Assembly (NCBI RefSeq): GCF_000346465.2
Contig: NC_034014.1
Span: forward strand, 14,169,744-14,233,743
Source: Prunus persica
Lineage: Eukaryota; Streptophyta; Magnoliopsida; Rosales; Rosaceae
Direction: 5' to 3'
DNA: 64,000 nt
Under the pieces are notes generated by a model, which was given only the letters and a program-made list of their open reading frames with translations, had not been told where the DNA came from and did no database searches. Both the position numbers and the translations under genes were made by a program. Below are positions 11,175 to 25,979 of the stretch, one piece after another (the first letter of the stretch is position 1; every line of letters begins with the position of its first letter).

Positions 11175-12126
11175 TAGGGGTGGGCATCTTATCCGAATTA
11201 TCCGTGTACTGACTATACCGTATCGACGGTTTAGTTTGGTTTGGTTAAATAATTATTTTTTAATTTTAGTTATTCCAATCCGATCTGTACCGAGATGTTT
11301 GGTTTGGTTAATGAAAACAATATTCTTAACCCGACGGAAACCCATACCAATCCGATATTTATACTTATTCTATTATTTAAATACAAAACAAGAAACCAAA
11401 GATAAATACAATTAGCATTTTGTATCACTCCTTTATCACTATTGTATCACTTCTTTATCACCATTGTATCACTGCTTTATCACCATTCTATCACTTCCTT
11501 ATCACCATTCTATCATTTCCTTATCACCTCGGTATTGTAGCATTTTTTGGTCAGAGAGGAATTTATGAATTTCCCATGTTTTCTAGTTTCAACCTTTGTC
11601 CCCTTTTTTACTTGTAACTTTCCAACCATTGATCCAAATTTTATGTTCTTTATATGGTTGGATTCAACATGAAAAACTAAATAAATCAATGCGAAAAAAA
11701 GGTCAAAATCATTTACATAAATGTAGAGAATTCAGTAAAAATAACACTCAAATGTTCAAACAACAAACACAAGTGGCTCCCAGTACATCTTGAGTATATG
11801 TTGAATGATATAGTGACTAAGTTATTTGATTTCATACTTGGATGAATTAGACTATTGGATTTTTATATTTTACAAGGATAATTTGGTGAATTTGTTCAAG
11901 AACTTATGTTATGTGAAAGTATTATAAATTGTATTTTTGTTAGTATGTTTTTATTACGGTACTACAGGCATACCGAACCAATCTGAATCGAATATTAAGT
12001 TAACCGATCTGAAGTCTACCGAAGTCTTTGGTTTAGTTAACAGAAGATAAAATGGTCTACCGAAGTCTTTGGTTTGGTTAACAGAAGAGCCTTCTACCGT
12101 TCTGAACCGATCCGTACCCAGGCCTA
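11175..12126. mobile_element. hAT-like MITE with TAGGGGTGGGCA end
   Basis: The left end reads TAGGGGTGGGCA and the right end is the imperfect inverse, ending in GTACCCAGGCCTA. Flanks are ATTGACAG (11167-11174) and CTTGACAG (12127-12134), an 8-bp target duplication with one mismatch, as expected for hAT elements. Near both ends, TTTGGTTTGGTTA-type repeats occur. No transposase ORF is present. It contains the minisatellite at 11419-11530. Confidence 0.75.
11419..11530 (+). repeat. Minisatellite, about 21-bp unit, five copies
   Basis: Imperfect tandem copies of a unit like TATCACTTCTTTATCACCATT. It lies inside the hAT-like MITE and gives the run of small repetitive open frames there. Confidence 0.75.
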
Positions 12127-13438
12127 CTTGACAGCATCAAGTCACTTTTCTTCCACGTCGAGTCGTTACCGTTTTTATTCCACGTCGAGTCACTGCCGTC
12201 ACTCATCTCTACGACTCTAAGGTGCTGGCCTCGTTGTTGTCTCTCTCAAATCCTGGGCGTTGGTTTCGTCGTTCTCTTTCTCCTCGGTGCGTCAACATCT
12301 CTGGTGGTTGCCTTGGTATAGTGGTTTCAACAAGTTTGCTCTTGCTATTGTGCAGACAGTCTCCAAGTCAACAATGATCATGGTGCAAGTTGCTTCATTA
12401 GGGTCAGCGATCATAGTAGAGGTGGCTTTCCTCACGCCCCTTAGTTGTCCGATCTGCAATCTGAAGCCTTACTTTTAGGAGAAGACTGCCATTGTCTAGA
12501 GATTTGGCGTGGGTGGCTCTTCACCTAAGGCCTATAGCTTTGATCCTCCTTTTTACGGTGTTGGGTCAGGTTTTTGGCCACTAGGGTTGTTGGGTACCAT
12601 CCTTTTACCCATCTTTACGGGTTTGGCTGATTACTCTACGATGGGAACTGCAAATCCGGGTGATGTTGATGCTCTTCTTGATAAACCTATAAAGACTGGC
12701 CCAGTGGAGTCTCCTGGACGACTTCCTTAATGTGTTGTTGGAGCATTCGTGGGCTTAGCATCCGACGAATGCTCTTATGCTTGATCCCTGTGTTCAGGTT
12801 AAGTGGCTAGGCCAGTTTTATTATTATTCCTTGGTGTTTTCTTCGTTCTCCCCATAACTAATCTTTGATTCTCCGCCTGTCTCAAGGACTATGTTTTCAT
12901 GGGAGGTTTCTTTGTCAGTGTTGAGATGATACGATGTGTTTGGGGGCTTTTTTTATTTATTTTCTTTCCTGGACTGTTTGTGGTTAGTCTCTTCTTTGTG
13001 TTGCTCCTTGCAGATTTCTCTTCTTTCATTGCCAATTGCTATGGATAGAGCTGGTGTGCTTAGTGGTTGTTTTCTTTCTTCTTGGCGTATTGTGTTCTCT
13101 GTCGGATGTTCTCATTGTCTTGTGGCTATGCAAAGGACTATGATTTCATAGCAGGACTCTTTTGATAGTTGGATTGTGTTGTAGTGTTCTCATCGAAGGT
13201 CTTTGCGTTGAAAGTCTATGTGTCGGTTTGCTGTTTTATTTTATCTTGCTCTAGCATTGGTTCTGCGTGACTGTTTCAAACTCTCTTGTTAGTCTATGAC
13301 ATGTCTGTTACTCTTTCCTACCATGAGGTTTGTCTCTCAAGAAGGTTTTAATGAGGCCACTATTTCATGTCATTCTATGTAAGCTACTTTAATTCTATGA
13401 ATGAATTCCATTTCTAAAAAAAAACAAACAAAAAAAAC

Positions 13439-13452
13439 CTTCTAACTTAACA
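13439..13452 (+). repeat. Right 14-bp target-site duplication of the LINE-like element
   Basis: Perfect copy of the sequence at 10963-10976, immediately after the A-rich tail. Confidence 0.85.
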
Positions 13453-14236
13453 GTGTTAACCATTTAATAAAATTAAAACAAAAACAAAAACCAATTATTA
13501 AATAAAAAAGAAAAACCTAAAAGCCACCACAGCCCCACCTGGTCAGCCACTCCATCTCACCGGCGGCAACCCCAACCCTCTGAGAATGGATTAAAATGGA
13601 AGGGAGAGTTTATATATATTTATTTATATATATTTCAAATCCAAACCAAGAAGAGGCCCAACTTTGCCTTCATTAGGCCCATATCCTATTCAGTGTTTTA
13701 AAAGAGTTGCGCTTATAAACCATGAAAGAAAACCACTCCCTTCCAATATGGGACTAAGTAAGAGTGAATTTTCTTATACAAACTCTAACAAAGTTGAAGT
13801 TATCAACAGGTCAATTCTATATGGATTAAAAGAAAAAACTCAATGAAAAGCAATAACTCATGTAGAAGTAAGCATAAAGGGTGTATGCAATATCAATAAG
13901 TACATATTTCAAGCATGATTCAAAAGTGAGGCTCAAGTTCTACTCTACTAGGCACACTTTACATTTGGTAAGTGTAAGAAGACCGACACTTATAAAGAGT
14001 ATAAACTTTCTCTACTTTTCCAAGAGACTCAAGTTAATGAGTTTCATTCAAACTCACTTGTCTCAAAGAATTTCGAATTATTTTGTATGCGGGTTTTGAG
14101 ATTGAGCTTGAAATACTTGAATCTTGATGGGTTTTGGCTGTGAATGTGTGAGTTTTGTTGGCTATTTAACATTTTATTATTCAATTAGATTTTGATTTAA
14201 TTTGAATTGATTGCTTGACCTTTTTGTTAAATAATG
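13453..14236. other. Spacer between retroelements
   Basis: AT-rich DNA without a supported gene. There is a short TA-rich run at 13605-13635. A region at 13660-14100 resembles a decayed repeat but has no recognisable protein domain. Confidence 0.4.
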
Positions 14237-14241
14237 TTTTG
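14237..14241 (+). repeat. Left 5-bp target-site duplication (TTTTG) of the LTR retrotransposon
   Basis: TTTTG precedes the 5' LTR and is repeated at 20677-20681 after the 3' LTR. Confidence 0.85.
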
Positions 14242-14724
14242 TGTTGTAAAAGAATAAAATATAAACCTGTGGAGCCCACTAACTATTCATTACTGTTCAT
14301 TACTGTTCATTTGGCGGCTTTGATAGAATTTGTCTGTCACGGGTGACTATTCATTACTGTTCATTACTGTTCATTTGGCGGCTTTGATAGAGTTTGTCTG
14401 TCACGGGTGAACAGTGATGAATAGTGATTATTTCAGCCTATAAATAAGAAGAGAAACGGAAAGAAGAAGAGAAGAAAAAGAGAAAGGAAGAGAAAGAAGA
14501 AAGAGGAAAGAGAGAGCAGAGAGAAATTCTCCTAGAGAGAAAATTCAGTGAGCCACATATATTGTAAACACTAAACTTGTAGGCCTATTATTTTACATAG
14601 TGGAAAAGTTACTGCTGCTGCTCTCCGAGGACGTAGGCATAGCCGAACCTCGTTAAATACTGTGTCTCATCTACTTTACGTGCAGCTCTGAATTATCGCA
14701 CATATCCCAGGTTATTTTATAACA
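14242..14724 (+). repeat. 5' LTR (483 bp)
   Basis: It starts TGTTGTAAAAG and ends TTTTATAACA. Inside is a tandem pair of a roughly 64-bp unit built on TTCATTTGGCGGCTTTGATA, then a TATAAATAAG box near 14442 and a purine-rich leader. Compared with the 3' LTR it carries an extra 10-bp CATTACTGTT-type unit and about three single-base differences. Confidence 0.88.
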
Positions 14725-15497
14725 CGTTATCAGCACGAGAAGCTCTCATGTATAATTTTTGTGCTGCACTATTATTTATAATACTAACCATTATGTTGAT
14801 GTAAAGAAGAAAAGCCAACGCATCTAGCTTTCCACTAATATATCAGTATAATATATATATATATATGAAAAGTTGATGGTAATATAATATACTATATTTA
14901 TCTGCTTTTCTATTACTAACCATTAATAAAAATGGACCCTTGGTAATACTAAACATATTATCAGTGGGAGACCGTTACTAATACTAACAATTTAATTTAT
15001 GAATTTAATTTACTGCACATTTACATTTATTTAAAAGGGTGGTGCGGGTTTATCGTCCACGCCTTTACGTTCATTTAAAAGTATGGAGCAGAATTAGTGC
15101 CCATACACGCACGTTTAATTTATGAATTTAAATTACCGCACATTTACATTTATTTAAAAGGGTGGTGCGGGTTTATCGTCCACGTCTTTACTTTTATTTA
15201 AAGTGTGGTGCGGGTTTTATCGTCCATACCAGCAATTTATTTTATGGACTAAATGTGCTGTATGATGAGTTTTTACAGTATGTAGATCAGGACCAGCAAT
15301 TCCTTGACCCTCATCATACAATTACATCAGGACTTGAAGATCTTTGATGATGATATTGATATGAGAGCTGGCAGTCTCTCCGGTACTATACTTGTAAACA
15401 TGTGATTGGACTTAAAGGTCCTTGATCCCTGACATGTGAATAAGGACCTGGGGTTCCTTAATGATGTAATAGTACCGTATTGGTTCATAGTGCCGTA

Positions 15498-16080
15498 CAC
15501 ATGGATGATAACTGTACTGGCAGATGTACTGTACACATGAATAGATATGTATTCATGACTTGATGAACAGTACTATTCACATGAATAGTGACGTATGCAT
15601 AAATATGAGCCATGGATGATAACTGTACTGGCAGATGTACTGTACACATGAATAGATATGTATTCATGACTTGATGAACAGTACTATTCACATGAATAGT
15701 GACGTATGCATAAATATGAACCATTTTGGGTAAACCATCACTATATACAAAAGGGAACCTGCAGTTTCATGGTGCCATACACATTGATGATAACTGTACT
15801 GGCAGATGAATAGATACGTATTCATGACTTGATGAATAGTACTATTCACATGAATAGTGACATATGCATAAATATGAACCATTTTGGGTAAACCATCACT
15901 ATATACAAAAGGGAACCTGCAGTTTCATGGTGCCATACACATTGATGATAACTGTACTGGCAGATGAATAGATACGTATTCATGACTTGATGAATAGTAC
16001 TATTCACATGAATAGTGACGTATGCATAAATATGAACCATTTTGGGTAAACCGTCACTATATACAAAAGGGAACCTGCAG
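15498..16080. repeat. Tandem repeat block inside the LTR element (113-bp and 162-bp units)
   Basis: Two 113-bp copies (about 15498-15723) are followed by two longer copies of about 162 bp that add a block around GGGAACCTGCAGTTTCATGG. All share GATGATAACTGTACTGGCAG and a TACTATTCACATGAATAGT palindrome-like motif. Minus-strand open frames over this block are by-products of the repeat length, not genes. Confidence 0.85.
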
Positions 16081-16876
16081 TTCCTTAAACTCATGGATGA
16101 GAAATTAAATGAGATGCCAAAAGTTTCTCAAAATATGGACAATTATGTAAGGGCTTGAAGTCCCGGAATATGTACAGAAAATTGTAAAAATGTCCATACC
16201 ATGAGAATATGTGGCTTTGGCCTGAAGTTCAAAATTTAATAGTATTGAGAACCTGAAGTTCCAACAATTAAATGGACAACCCTTGAGGTATTATTGCAAA
16301 TTGTGGTACACCACATATTTCTTTGGCATAAGAAGATGATGAATTTAATAAAGTTCGATTCTGTTATAATCGACACCTCAAGGAAGAAATATATTTTGTG
16401 AATTCCGGTTGTTAAGAATACACCGCGAAATGGATAATATCAATATAAACCTCAAATAATGAATTGAGGCTCTCCACATATTTTATTATACCTGGGCCGG
16501 AAGCCCATGGATCCAAATATATGAGAGATCCTGAACTTGAAGTTGTGGGTATATAGTAGTTAATGCTCTTCACTACTATATTGCGATATTATCGTGGCTT
16601 TTACTCAATTCATATTTCATGTCCATTTGAAAAGGGCAAATAAATTCTGAGTTTGTGCCCAGGCCAAAAGTTCCGGGCTACCATGCAATTTGGGAGAGAC
16701 AATGTGGTTATTTGAACCTATAAGGCACAAGGTTCCAAACCGTCATTTTGAAAAGACGTAAAAACCACAGGTGCAAGTTTAAGAATGTGCGCAATTATTA
16801 TTACAGAAACATACAACAGATAGATTTTTTCCACCTGCAATGAAGGTGCAGGCCCTGTAAAATCTATAAAATTACA

Positions 16877-17425
16877 TTATGTTCTGGAAGCCTCTGAAGG
16901 AAGAGGACGGCGCCTCTTAAGCTTAGCCATGAGCTTCTCGTGGTCTCCCAAAATTCTTTCATTGGAGACCTGCAGCATGTCTAGCCTTCTCAGTGTATCA
17001 ACTGAGTACGAACTCACCAGTTTCAACAAGGAATTATTCTCTCCTTTAAGTTTCTCAACCTCCTGTTGAGACTCATGAAGCATTCTTTGGAGAGACGAAT
17101 TTTCAGTTGTCAGCTTCTCAACCTCATTTGCTCTAACACGCAAACGATCAACCATGTTAGAAACAGAAGCAGCACTCTGAATGCTAAAAGCCATTGAGTC
17201 ATTAATAGCCGCTTCCTCAGACCTCCCTGTTAACAGCATTTCATCCATTGGAGTAATGAAATTCCTAGCTACTATGACAGCAGTAGCATCATTCATCATC
17301 ACAGAATCATTAACTGTGAGATGACGATTTTGGGATACAAAGGATGGACGCCAAACTTTGGCGTCACTGTTTGCTGTTGGAGCATCATTTAAATTGAAAT
17401 AATTTGGGCAGGAAGAAGAGGAAGC
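16877..17425 (-). CDS. Antisense ORF of the LTR retrotransposon, coiled-coil protein of unknown function
   Basis: This ORF on the strand opposite the retrotransposon encodes 182 residues from the ATG at 17425 (context AAAAAATGGCT), or 218 if the in-frame ATG at 17533 is used. I prefer the inner start because the residues just after it (MASSSSCPNYFNLNDAP) look like a real N-terminus. The N-terminal half is hydrophilic without a known domain. Residues about 100-165 form heptad-like repeats with ENSSLQRMLHESQQEVEKL and GENNSLLKLV, typical of a coiled coil like that of bZIP dimers. I see no basic DNA-binding region directly before it. The C-terminus is basic (KLKRRRPLP). It lies in the middle of an element whose sense genes are dead. 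It could be a captured host gene or a family-specific accessory protein. Confidence 0.6.
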   Translation of the reverse strand, partial: ASSSSCPNYFNLNDAPTANSDAKVWRPSFVSQNRHLTVNDSVMMNDATAVIVARNFITPMDEMLLTGRSEEAAINDSMAFSIQSAASVSNMVDRLRVRANEVEKLTTENSSLQRMLHESQQEVEKLKGENNSLLKLVSSYSVDTLRRLDMLQVSNERILGDHEKLMAKLKRRRPLPSEASRT

Positions 17426-19837
17426 CATTTTTTGAGAAGGTTTCGAAGAAAGTCTTAGGAAAACTAAAGTTTCAGAAAATGAAGAAATTTGAGTTGAAAC
17501 GCAGTTGCTCCAATCAAGTTTTACAAAGGCCATATCTATAGGAGGAAATATGGCTACTGTTTTTCAGGACCCCAATATCTTCTCGAATCCCCATATTATC
17601 TTTTTCTTTCCTAGAGTCCAAAACTTCACGTGGCCTCTAATAATGCCTGTCGGCACTTTCGGCGTTTTCAAGCATCATTTTCAAAGCCGATCTTGCTTTA
17701 CGGATTTCACGGAGCTACTTTTTCAAAAGCATCCCGAGAATCTCGCACTTTTTCAACAGCATCCCGAGAATCTCGCAATTTTCCTATGGTTAATTTGAAA
17801 TTCACCGGTTCTACCTATTCATTGTATTTGTGTATAAATGTGTTACTAACGAAATTTTCTTTGCAGAAGACATCCAGTTTACTCCATACCTAGTGATGCG
17901 ATATTTACTTGTTTTTCTTATCAGTAAGCACTCAATATGCCCGAGAAGCAAGACTATCTCTGATCATCCATTCAGGAAGCAAGACTATCCCTGATCATGT
18001 TTCCGCTACATCAGGGAACTGTGAAGGCGACCTTATGCTCTAATCTCCGGAAGTCCTTCTAGACTAGGAGATATGAGAGCTTATTGTCTGCTCCCACCAG
18101 CTTCCTTCCCTGATTGCTTACCTTACCTTGCAATCAATATCACAATTTTTGTATCTTTTCTTTCTTTTTATAACTCTCTGTTCATAAGAGATTTTATTTC
18201 TTTAGAATGAACATCTGAAGAATGAATCCATGCAGTGATCCTAACTCTGAGAGTTATTTGTTTTTGACAGAGAAGAGAATTGTGATTTTTGCTCTTGCAG
18301 GATATAACAAGATCATCAAGCGATACTTTATATTTACTGGGCCGATACGAGCTTGAATGATACTTGAGAAAAGTTTCTCTCACCTAAGGATGTAAGCAAT
18401 ACTTGTGTTATTTTATGCTTATATACCTATTTGATATTTTATCTTGAAAGGTAACCAAATTGGGAGATAAGTCCGTTCCAAAAGAATGGCTTGTATGTAT
18501 CCATGAATTATTAACGCAAATTTTACAGATTGCAAGTTGGATACATTGATAATACACTGCATAGATTAAAGTCCTATAAGAACAGAATATGGGTATAGCA
18601 GTGATCAATATGGGTGCACGCCTGTTGAGTAGCAAATGATATGGATTGAAGTCCCGAAAGGACAATCCTTTGACATGTCAATATTGATATTATGCACGCC
18701 TAATGCGTAGCAAATTATATGGGTTAAAGTCCCATAATATGGGTTAAAGTCCCATAATTAATTGACATGTATGTATTAATCTGTGGCATGCCTGCAGCAT
18801 GACAGATATATGGGTTCTAAATGTTCCAACTCCCTAAATGGAGATTTTCCACGCCCTATGTAAAATAACGCTCCAATAGAGGTTATAATCCACATTCTCA
18901 CATAATAAAAGCCCCATGAAGTGGCTTGGGTACCCAAAAGCAAAGAAATGCTTATAATTGATGCATGGGCATGCAAATGAGAATGGTGGGATCATGAATT
19001 GATGAATGACAATTTTTGATCATGAATTGATGAATGACAATTTTTGGTTTTGGAGTAGCTACTCAAATCATCAATGGGCTGTGTTGATTGGAACCACGTT
19101 CAATTATTAAGTGTCGACAATATCATTGGCCAAAATGGAATGAGGCAATTCCATTATAGATGAGAATGAACGTGAAAGAACAAACCCACAGTACGAACCC
19201 TAAAAGATGTTAATATTAAAAGTTATACTTGGGTGTTCGGAATAAAAAGGGAATATACCTACTTTGTATGACACAATGTTTTTGACATAAACAAGGGATG
19301 TTGGGTTTTCTCCATATTTATAGATTCAATTGTGCCCCTTTATTGCACATTTACGGAGACCAACATGTTATCTTTAAGGGTTATTAAATGCACAGAGCAT
19401 ATCACCTGAAGTGATTCCCTAAAGATGTATAAATAGCTGGGTTAAAGCTATATAATGTGTCATAGAGTTTAATCCCTTTAAACAAAATCCTTGAAAGGAT
19501 TGAAATTGCATGAAGCAAGTCTGTGGACATGTGCCTGAAGCACAAAATCTGTACTCAATGTTAATGTACATAAATTGCCTCAGTGAGTATATTAATTATA
19601 ATGTGTTTGCAACACATTAAAGCTTCTCAAGAATTCCAGAAATATTTGTCTCGACTTAAAGATCGAGCATTATGCCAACGAGATACTTGCTTATACTAAG
19701 AAAGTATTGAAGCATTTTTATGAGGATTATCCGTTGGGCACTTTAAGGATTTTCCGGAAGTATGTTGGACCGGACATCATATTTTCCAGATAAGGCTCAA
19801 CTCCATCACCATCATTTTGGGATGATGTGAGGTATAT

Positions 19838-20140
19838 TTGATGCTATTTCCGCATAACACCATGTATGGGCATATTCTTTCAAGTGAACTTATAAATAGC
19901 CCAAGCGTTATTAGATATGCGGACTCTGAAAATTTCTATGATTTACATAGAGATAGCTCACTGGAAATATATTTACTATATGAATTGTTGGTGGCTACAT
20001 CATCCACTCACTCCGAAAGATTCTCAATCCAAAAGATAGTCATGAAGACATCAGGGGGAGATATTAATCAGGGGGAGCATCCAGAAGTATGCTATACAGA
20101 TTGTTGTACTCTTCTTTCCATCAGTTCTCTACCTTACTAG
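19838..20140 (+). pseudogene. Decayed Copia polyprotein C-terminus in the LTR element
   Basis: This open frame has no start of its own meaning. Its ATSSTHSERFSIQKIVMKTSG and QGEHPEVCYTDCCTLL stretches resemble the region after RNase H at the end of plant Copia polyproteins. It supports Copia ancestry for the element but encodes no domain. Confidence 0.45.
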
Positions 20141-20203
20141 GTTTTCTCCAAGCAAGTCTTTAATGATACAACCGACATATCATTAGTGGTCTCCAAGGGG
20201 GAG

Positions 20204-20676
20204 TGTTGTAAAAGAATAAAATATAAACCTGTGGAGCCCACTAACTATTCATTACTGTTCATTTGGCGGCTTTGATAGAATTTGTCTGTCACGGGTGACT
20301 ATTCATTACTGTTCATTACTATTCATTTGGCGGCTTTGATAGAGTTTGTCTGTCACGGGTGAACAGTGATGAATAGTGATTATTTCAGCCTATAAATAAG
20401 AAGAGAAACGGAAAGAAGAAGAGAAGAAAAAGAGAAAGGAAGAGAAGGAAGAAAGAGGAAAGAGAGAGCAGAGAGAAATTCTCCTAGAGAGAAAATTCAG
20501 TGAGCCACATATATTGTAAACACTAAACTTGTAGCCCTATTATTTTACATAGTGGAAAAGTTACTGCTGCTGCTCTCCGAGGACGTAGGCATAGCCGAAC
20601 CTCGTTAAATACTGTGTCTCATCTACTTTACGTGCAGCTCTGAATTATCGCACATATCCCAGGTTATTTTATAACA
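20204..20676 (+). repeat. 3' LTR (473 bp)
   Basis: It matches the 5' LTR apart from a 10-bp deletion and about three substitutions counted by eye. It is followed directly by TTTTG (20677-20681), the right target duplication. Confidence 0.88.
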
Positions 20677-20750
20677 TTTTGCCAATTGTTAGTTGACCTT
20701 TTTGTTAAATAGTTTATTCTTCACATAACCTTTTTGTTAAATCATGTTTT

Positions 20751-22222
20751 GCCAAAAAGTCTCTTTTAGTCTATGTTGTTTATCATTTTTATCATTAAGG
20801 CTCCTGTGATTTTAATTTGATCACGTTTGTCCCTGTGGTTACAATTTCAAACAATTCAAGGACACAACTCTCAATTTTTGTCAAATTTTTTTAACTTCGG
20901 TTATTTATGGAGAGACAATTCGATCAAATTACTAAAACATACAATCCTTTTTTAAAATAACAAATACAAAATGAAAAAATTAATAATAAATAACAAAAAT
21001 TCTTTCCTTTTTAACTCCCATGCCTTGCCCTCCCACCATAACCACTAGGGGTGGGCACGGTTCAAGTTGGACCGGTTTTTGCCTCAAATTAGAATCGATC
21101 CGGTACTATTTATCCGGTTTGGTTCGGTTCGATTTTTAAAAAAAATTTCAAAAATTGTCCGGTTTAGGTTGAACAGTTCAAGTTCGGTTTTGAACCGGAT
21201 TATAAAATTATTATTATTAATTATTTTTTAATACAATTCTCAACTGAAATATTATTTTTTTACTTGAAAATTAACAAATTATTCAATTTCATATAAAAAT
21301 AAATATTAAAGTTAGAAAAGAGAGATATTTTGAAATTGAACTTGGATAAATATTAGTTTTTTTTTTTGTGAAATTAAAAATATAGCATTAGATATAAATA
21401 TGTATTGAAATTATATATTTTTTTAATTTGACCGGTTCAGTTCGGCTCGGTCCGATTTTTGAAGACATGGAACCAAATCCGAAACCGGTCTAAACCAATC
21501 CAGTTCGGTTTTTGACCAGTTGTTGACTTTTTGGTCAACTCGATTTTTTTCCGGTTTGATTCGGTACGGTTCTGCTCGAATTTCCGATTCGCCTATTTGA
21601 GTGCCCACCCCTAATAATCACCATCAAGCCACTACCCAACATCACCCACCCAACAACCAACCCTTACCACCGTCCCACCACAAAACTTTTCAAGACGCCC
21701 CACGTATCCCTTTATATATAGATATATATATATATATATATATATATATCAAGTCCAGCCCAAAAAATTCAGTGCAAGCAAAAGACCACATTGCTCATAA
21801 TTTATTACAATATGGCCATCTGAAAAATAAATAAATAATGGCTCCAACCCAGCCCCACCCACCAAGAACTACTACTATTTCAATTTTATTTTCACTTATT
21901 ATGGCTTATTTGGTGGTGTTTTTGAGAAACAGAACTTGAAGTTGGGAAGGGAAAAATTTATAGCTATTTCCAAGTTATTAAAAATCGATTGATGGACAAT
22001 TATATTGTTTATTTTTAAAAGAATTAAATTTTTAATAATTTGTTGACTAAATTACTCCTCCACAAGTAACAGAAGTTAAAAAAATTTAACAGAAATTAAG
22101 AATTATCATTGAATTACTTCAATTCAAATTAAAACCACAGGGACGAAAATGTTCAAATTGAAACCACAGGGACCTTAATGATAAAAGTGATAAGCTACAA
22201 GGACTAAAAATGATTTTTTGCC
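20751..22222. mobile_element. Mutator-like element with long terminal inverted repeats (member 1)
   Basis: Terminal inverted repeats of about 190-200 bp start GCCAAAAAGTC on the left and GGCAAAAAATC on the right (inverse). They continue with TATCATTTTTATCATTAAGG and CCCTGTGGTT blocks in both arms. The same TIR family bounds the element at 33285-35553, which has a 9-bp target duplication. I could not find a convincing target duplication here. No transposase is present. It contains a nested hAT-like MITE and a TA microsatellite (21722-21750). Confidence 0.72.
21046..21613. mobile_element. hAT-like MITE nested in the Mutator-like element
   Basis: Inverse ends are TAGGGGTGGGCAC and GTGCCCACCCCTA. 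Flanks are ATAACCAC (21038-21045) and ATAATCAC (21614-21621), an 8-bp target duplication with one mismatch. The sub-terminal DNA is rich in CGGTTTGGTTCGGTTC-type repeats. It is non-coding. Confidence 0.82.
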
Positions 22223-22958
22223 TTTATTTTTTCACTATTTAAGTAGGTTAATATAATATATAATTCATTTGTGCAAGGGTGTTTTAGTAATCAAATTAGT
22301 TTAGAGTTTTTTTTTTAATATAAGCGATAGTCTAAACTATCTAAAATTATTTAATTTAATCGGAAGAGATTCGAATTTGGGTGCAAAAAGACAAGCTCAT
22401 CTAGCCAACTAGCGTAACTCACGCCTACAATTAATTTAGATTTAGATAAACAACATCTATATGTGTAACACGTTATGGTGTAAATTGATTAAATTAAAAC
22501 AGCCCATATTAATAATAACTCCAAATCTACATGCGGTAAAATGTCATTTATCCAAAAATAAATAAGAATTAATATACATACAATAACAACGAGAATAAAC
22601 TTCATTCATGTGCTAAGTTGTATAATTTACTTCTTCCCATACTATATCTCTCGCACCGTTCATAATAAGTAAACATCTCATTAATGAATCATGTGGTTTT
22701 AGAATCCGGTGTACCATACGAGTACACAGTAAGCTACAGATTTTTCCTGGACTGGAAAGTGACATATTGTCGATTAAAAAGGAGATTATATTAAGAGCTC
22801 CACAACAAGAAGGAGAAGAAGATTGACCTAAAATAAACTTAAAAAAGATAAAATAAAATAAAAAAGAAGGAGAGAGAGAGAGAGAGAGAGTTATCTTTGC
22901 TGAAGCTCAGTACTGAAGCGAGAGCTTGGCGCCAGGACTTGAAAAGAAACAGTTTTTG
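22223..22958 (+). promoter_or_regulatory. Upstream region of the UMP kinase gene
   Basis: AT-rich non-coding DNA. A GA microsatellite (about 22869-22890) sits in the likely 5' leader just before the start codon at 22959. No clear TATA box was assigned. Confidence 0.4.

Positions 22959-25979
<3,021 letters not shown>

Larger units (their letters stand above)
10977..13438 (+). mobile_element. LINE-like retroposon with A-rich tail, split by a MITE
   Basis: The element is bounded by perfect 14-bp direct repeats and ends in an A-rich tail (about 13417-13437), the signature of target-primed reverse transcription. Removing the nested MITE (11175-12126) leaves about 1.5 kb. I did not recognise ORF1, endonuclease or reverse transcriptase domains, so it appears to be a non-autonomous or internally deleted LINE, or another retroposon mobilised by LINE proteins. 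The longest open stretches (for example about 12509-12730) show no known domain. Confidence 0.75.
14242..20676 (+). mobile_element. Complete young LTR retrotransposon, probably non-autonomous Copia derivative
   Basis: The element is 6.4 kb with nearly identical LTRs (14242-14724 and 20204-20676), TG...CA ends, perfect TTTTG target duplications and a purine tract AAGGGGGAG just before the 3' LTR. The interior has no intact gag or pol. Near the 3' end, stretches such as LVATSSTHSE followed by MKTSGGDINQGEHPEVCYT look like the decayed C-terminus of a Copia polyprotein. The interior also has tandem repeats (15498-16080), a near-duplicate of about 121 bp (about 15016 and 15137), and a 219-codon ORF on the opposite strand. 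Recent movement with a dead pol implies mobilisation in trans by a related autonomous element (inference). Confidence 0.88.

Noticed and set aside
13664..14099. Two small plus-strand frames before the LTR element
   Set aside because: No recognisable domain, and frames are short for AT-rich DNA; treated as spacer.
14725..14750. Classical tRNA-Met primer site after the 5' LTR of the young element
   Set aside because: The sequence after the LTR (CGTTATCAGCACGAG) does not match the usual TGGTATCAGAGC, so no primer site was assigned there.
15485..16094. Several overlapping minus-strand frames with repeated HIYAYVTIHVNSTVHQ-like peptides
   Set aside because: They come from tandem repeats whose unit keeps a frame open; there is no start context or domain.
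22223..22231. Target duplication of the first Mutator-like element
   Set aside because: TTTATTTTT against TCATGTTTT on the left matches at only about five of nine positions, too weak in AT-rich DNA.
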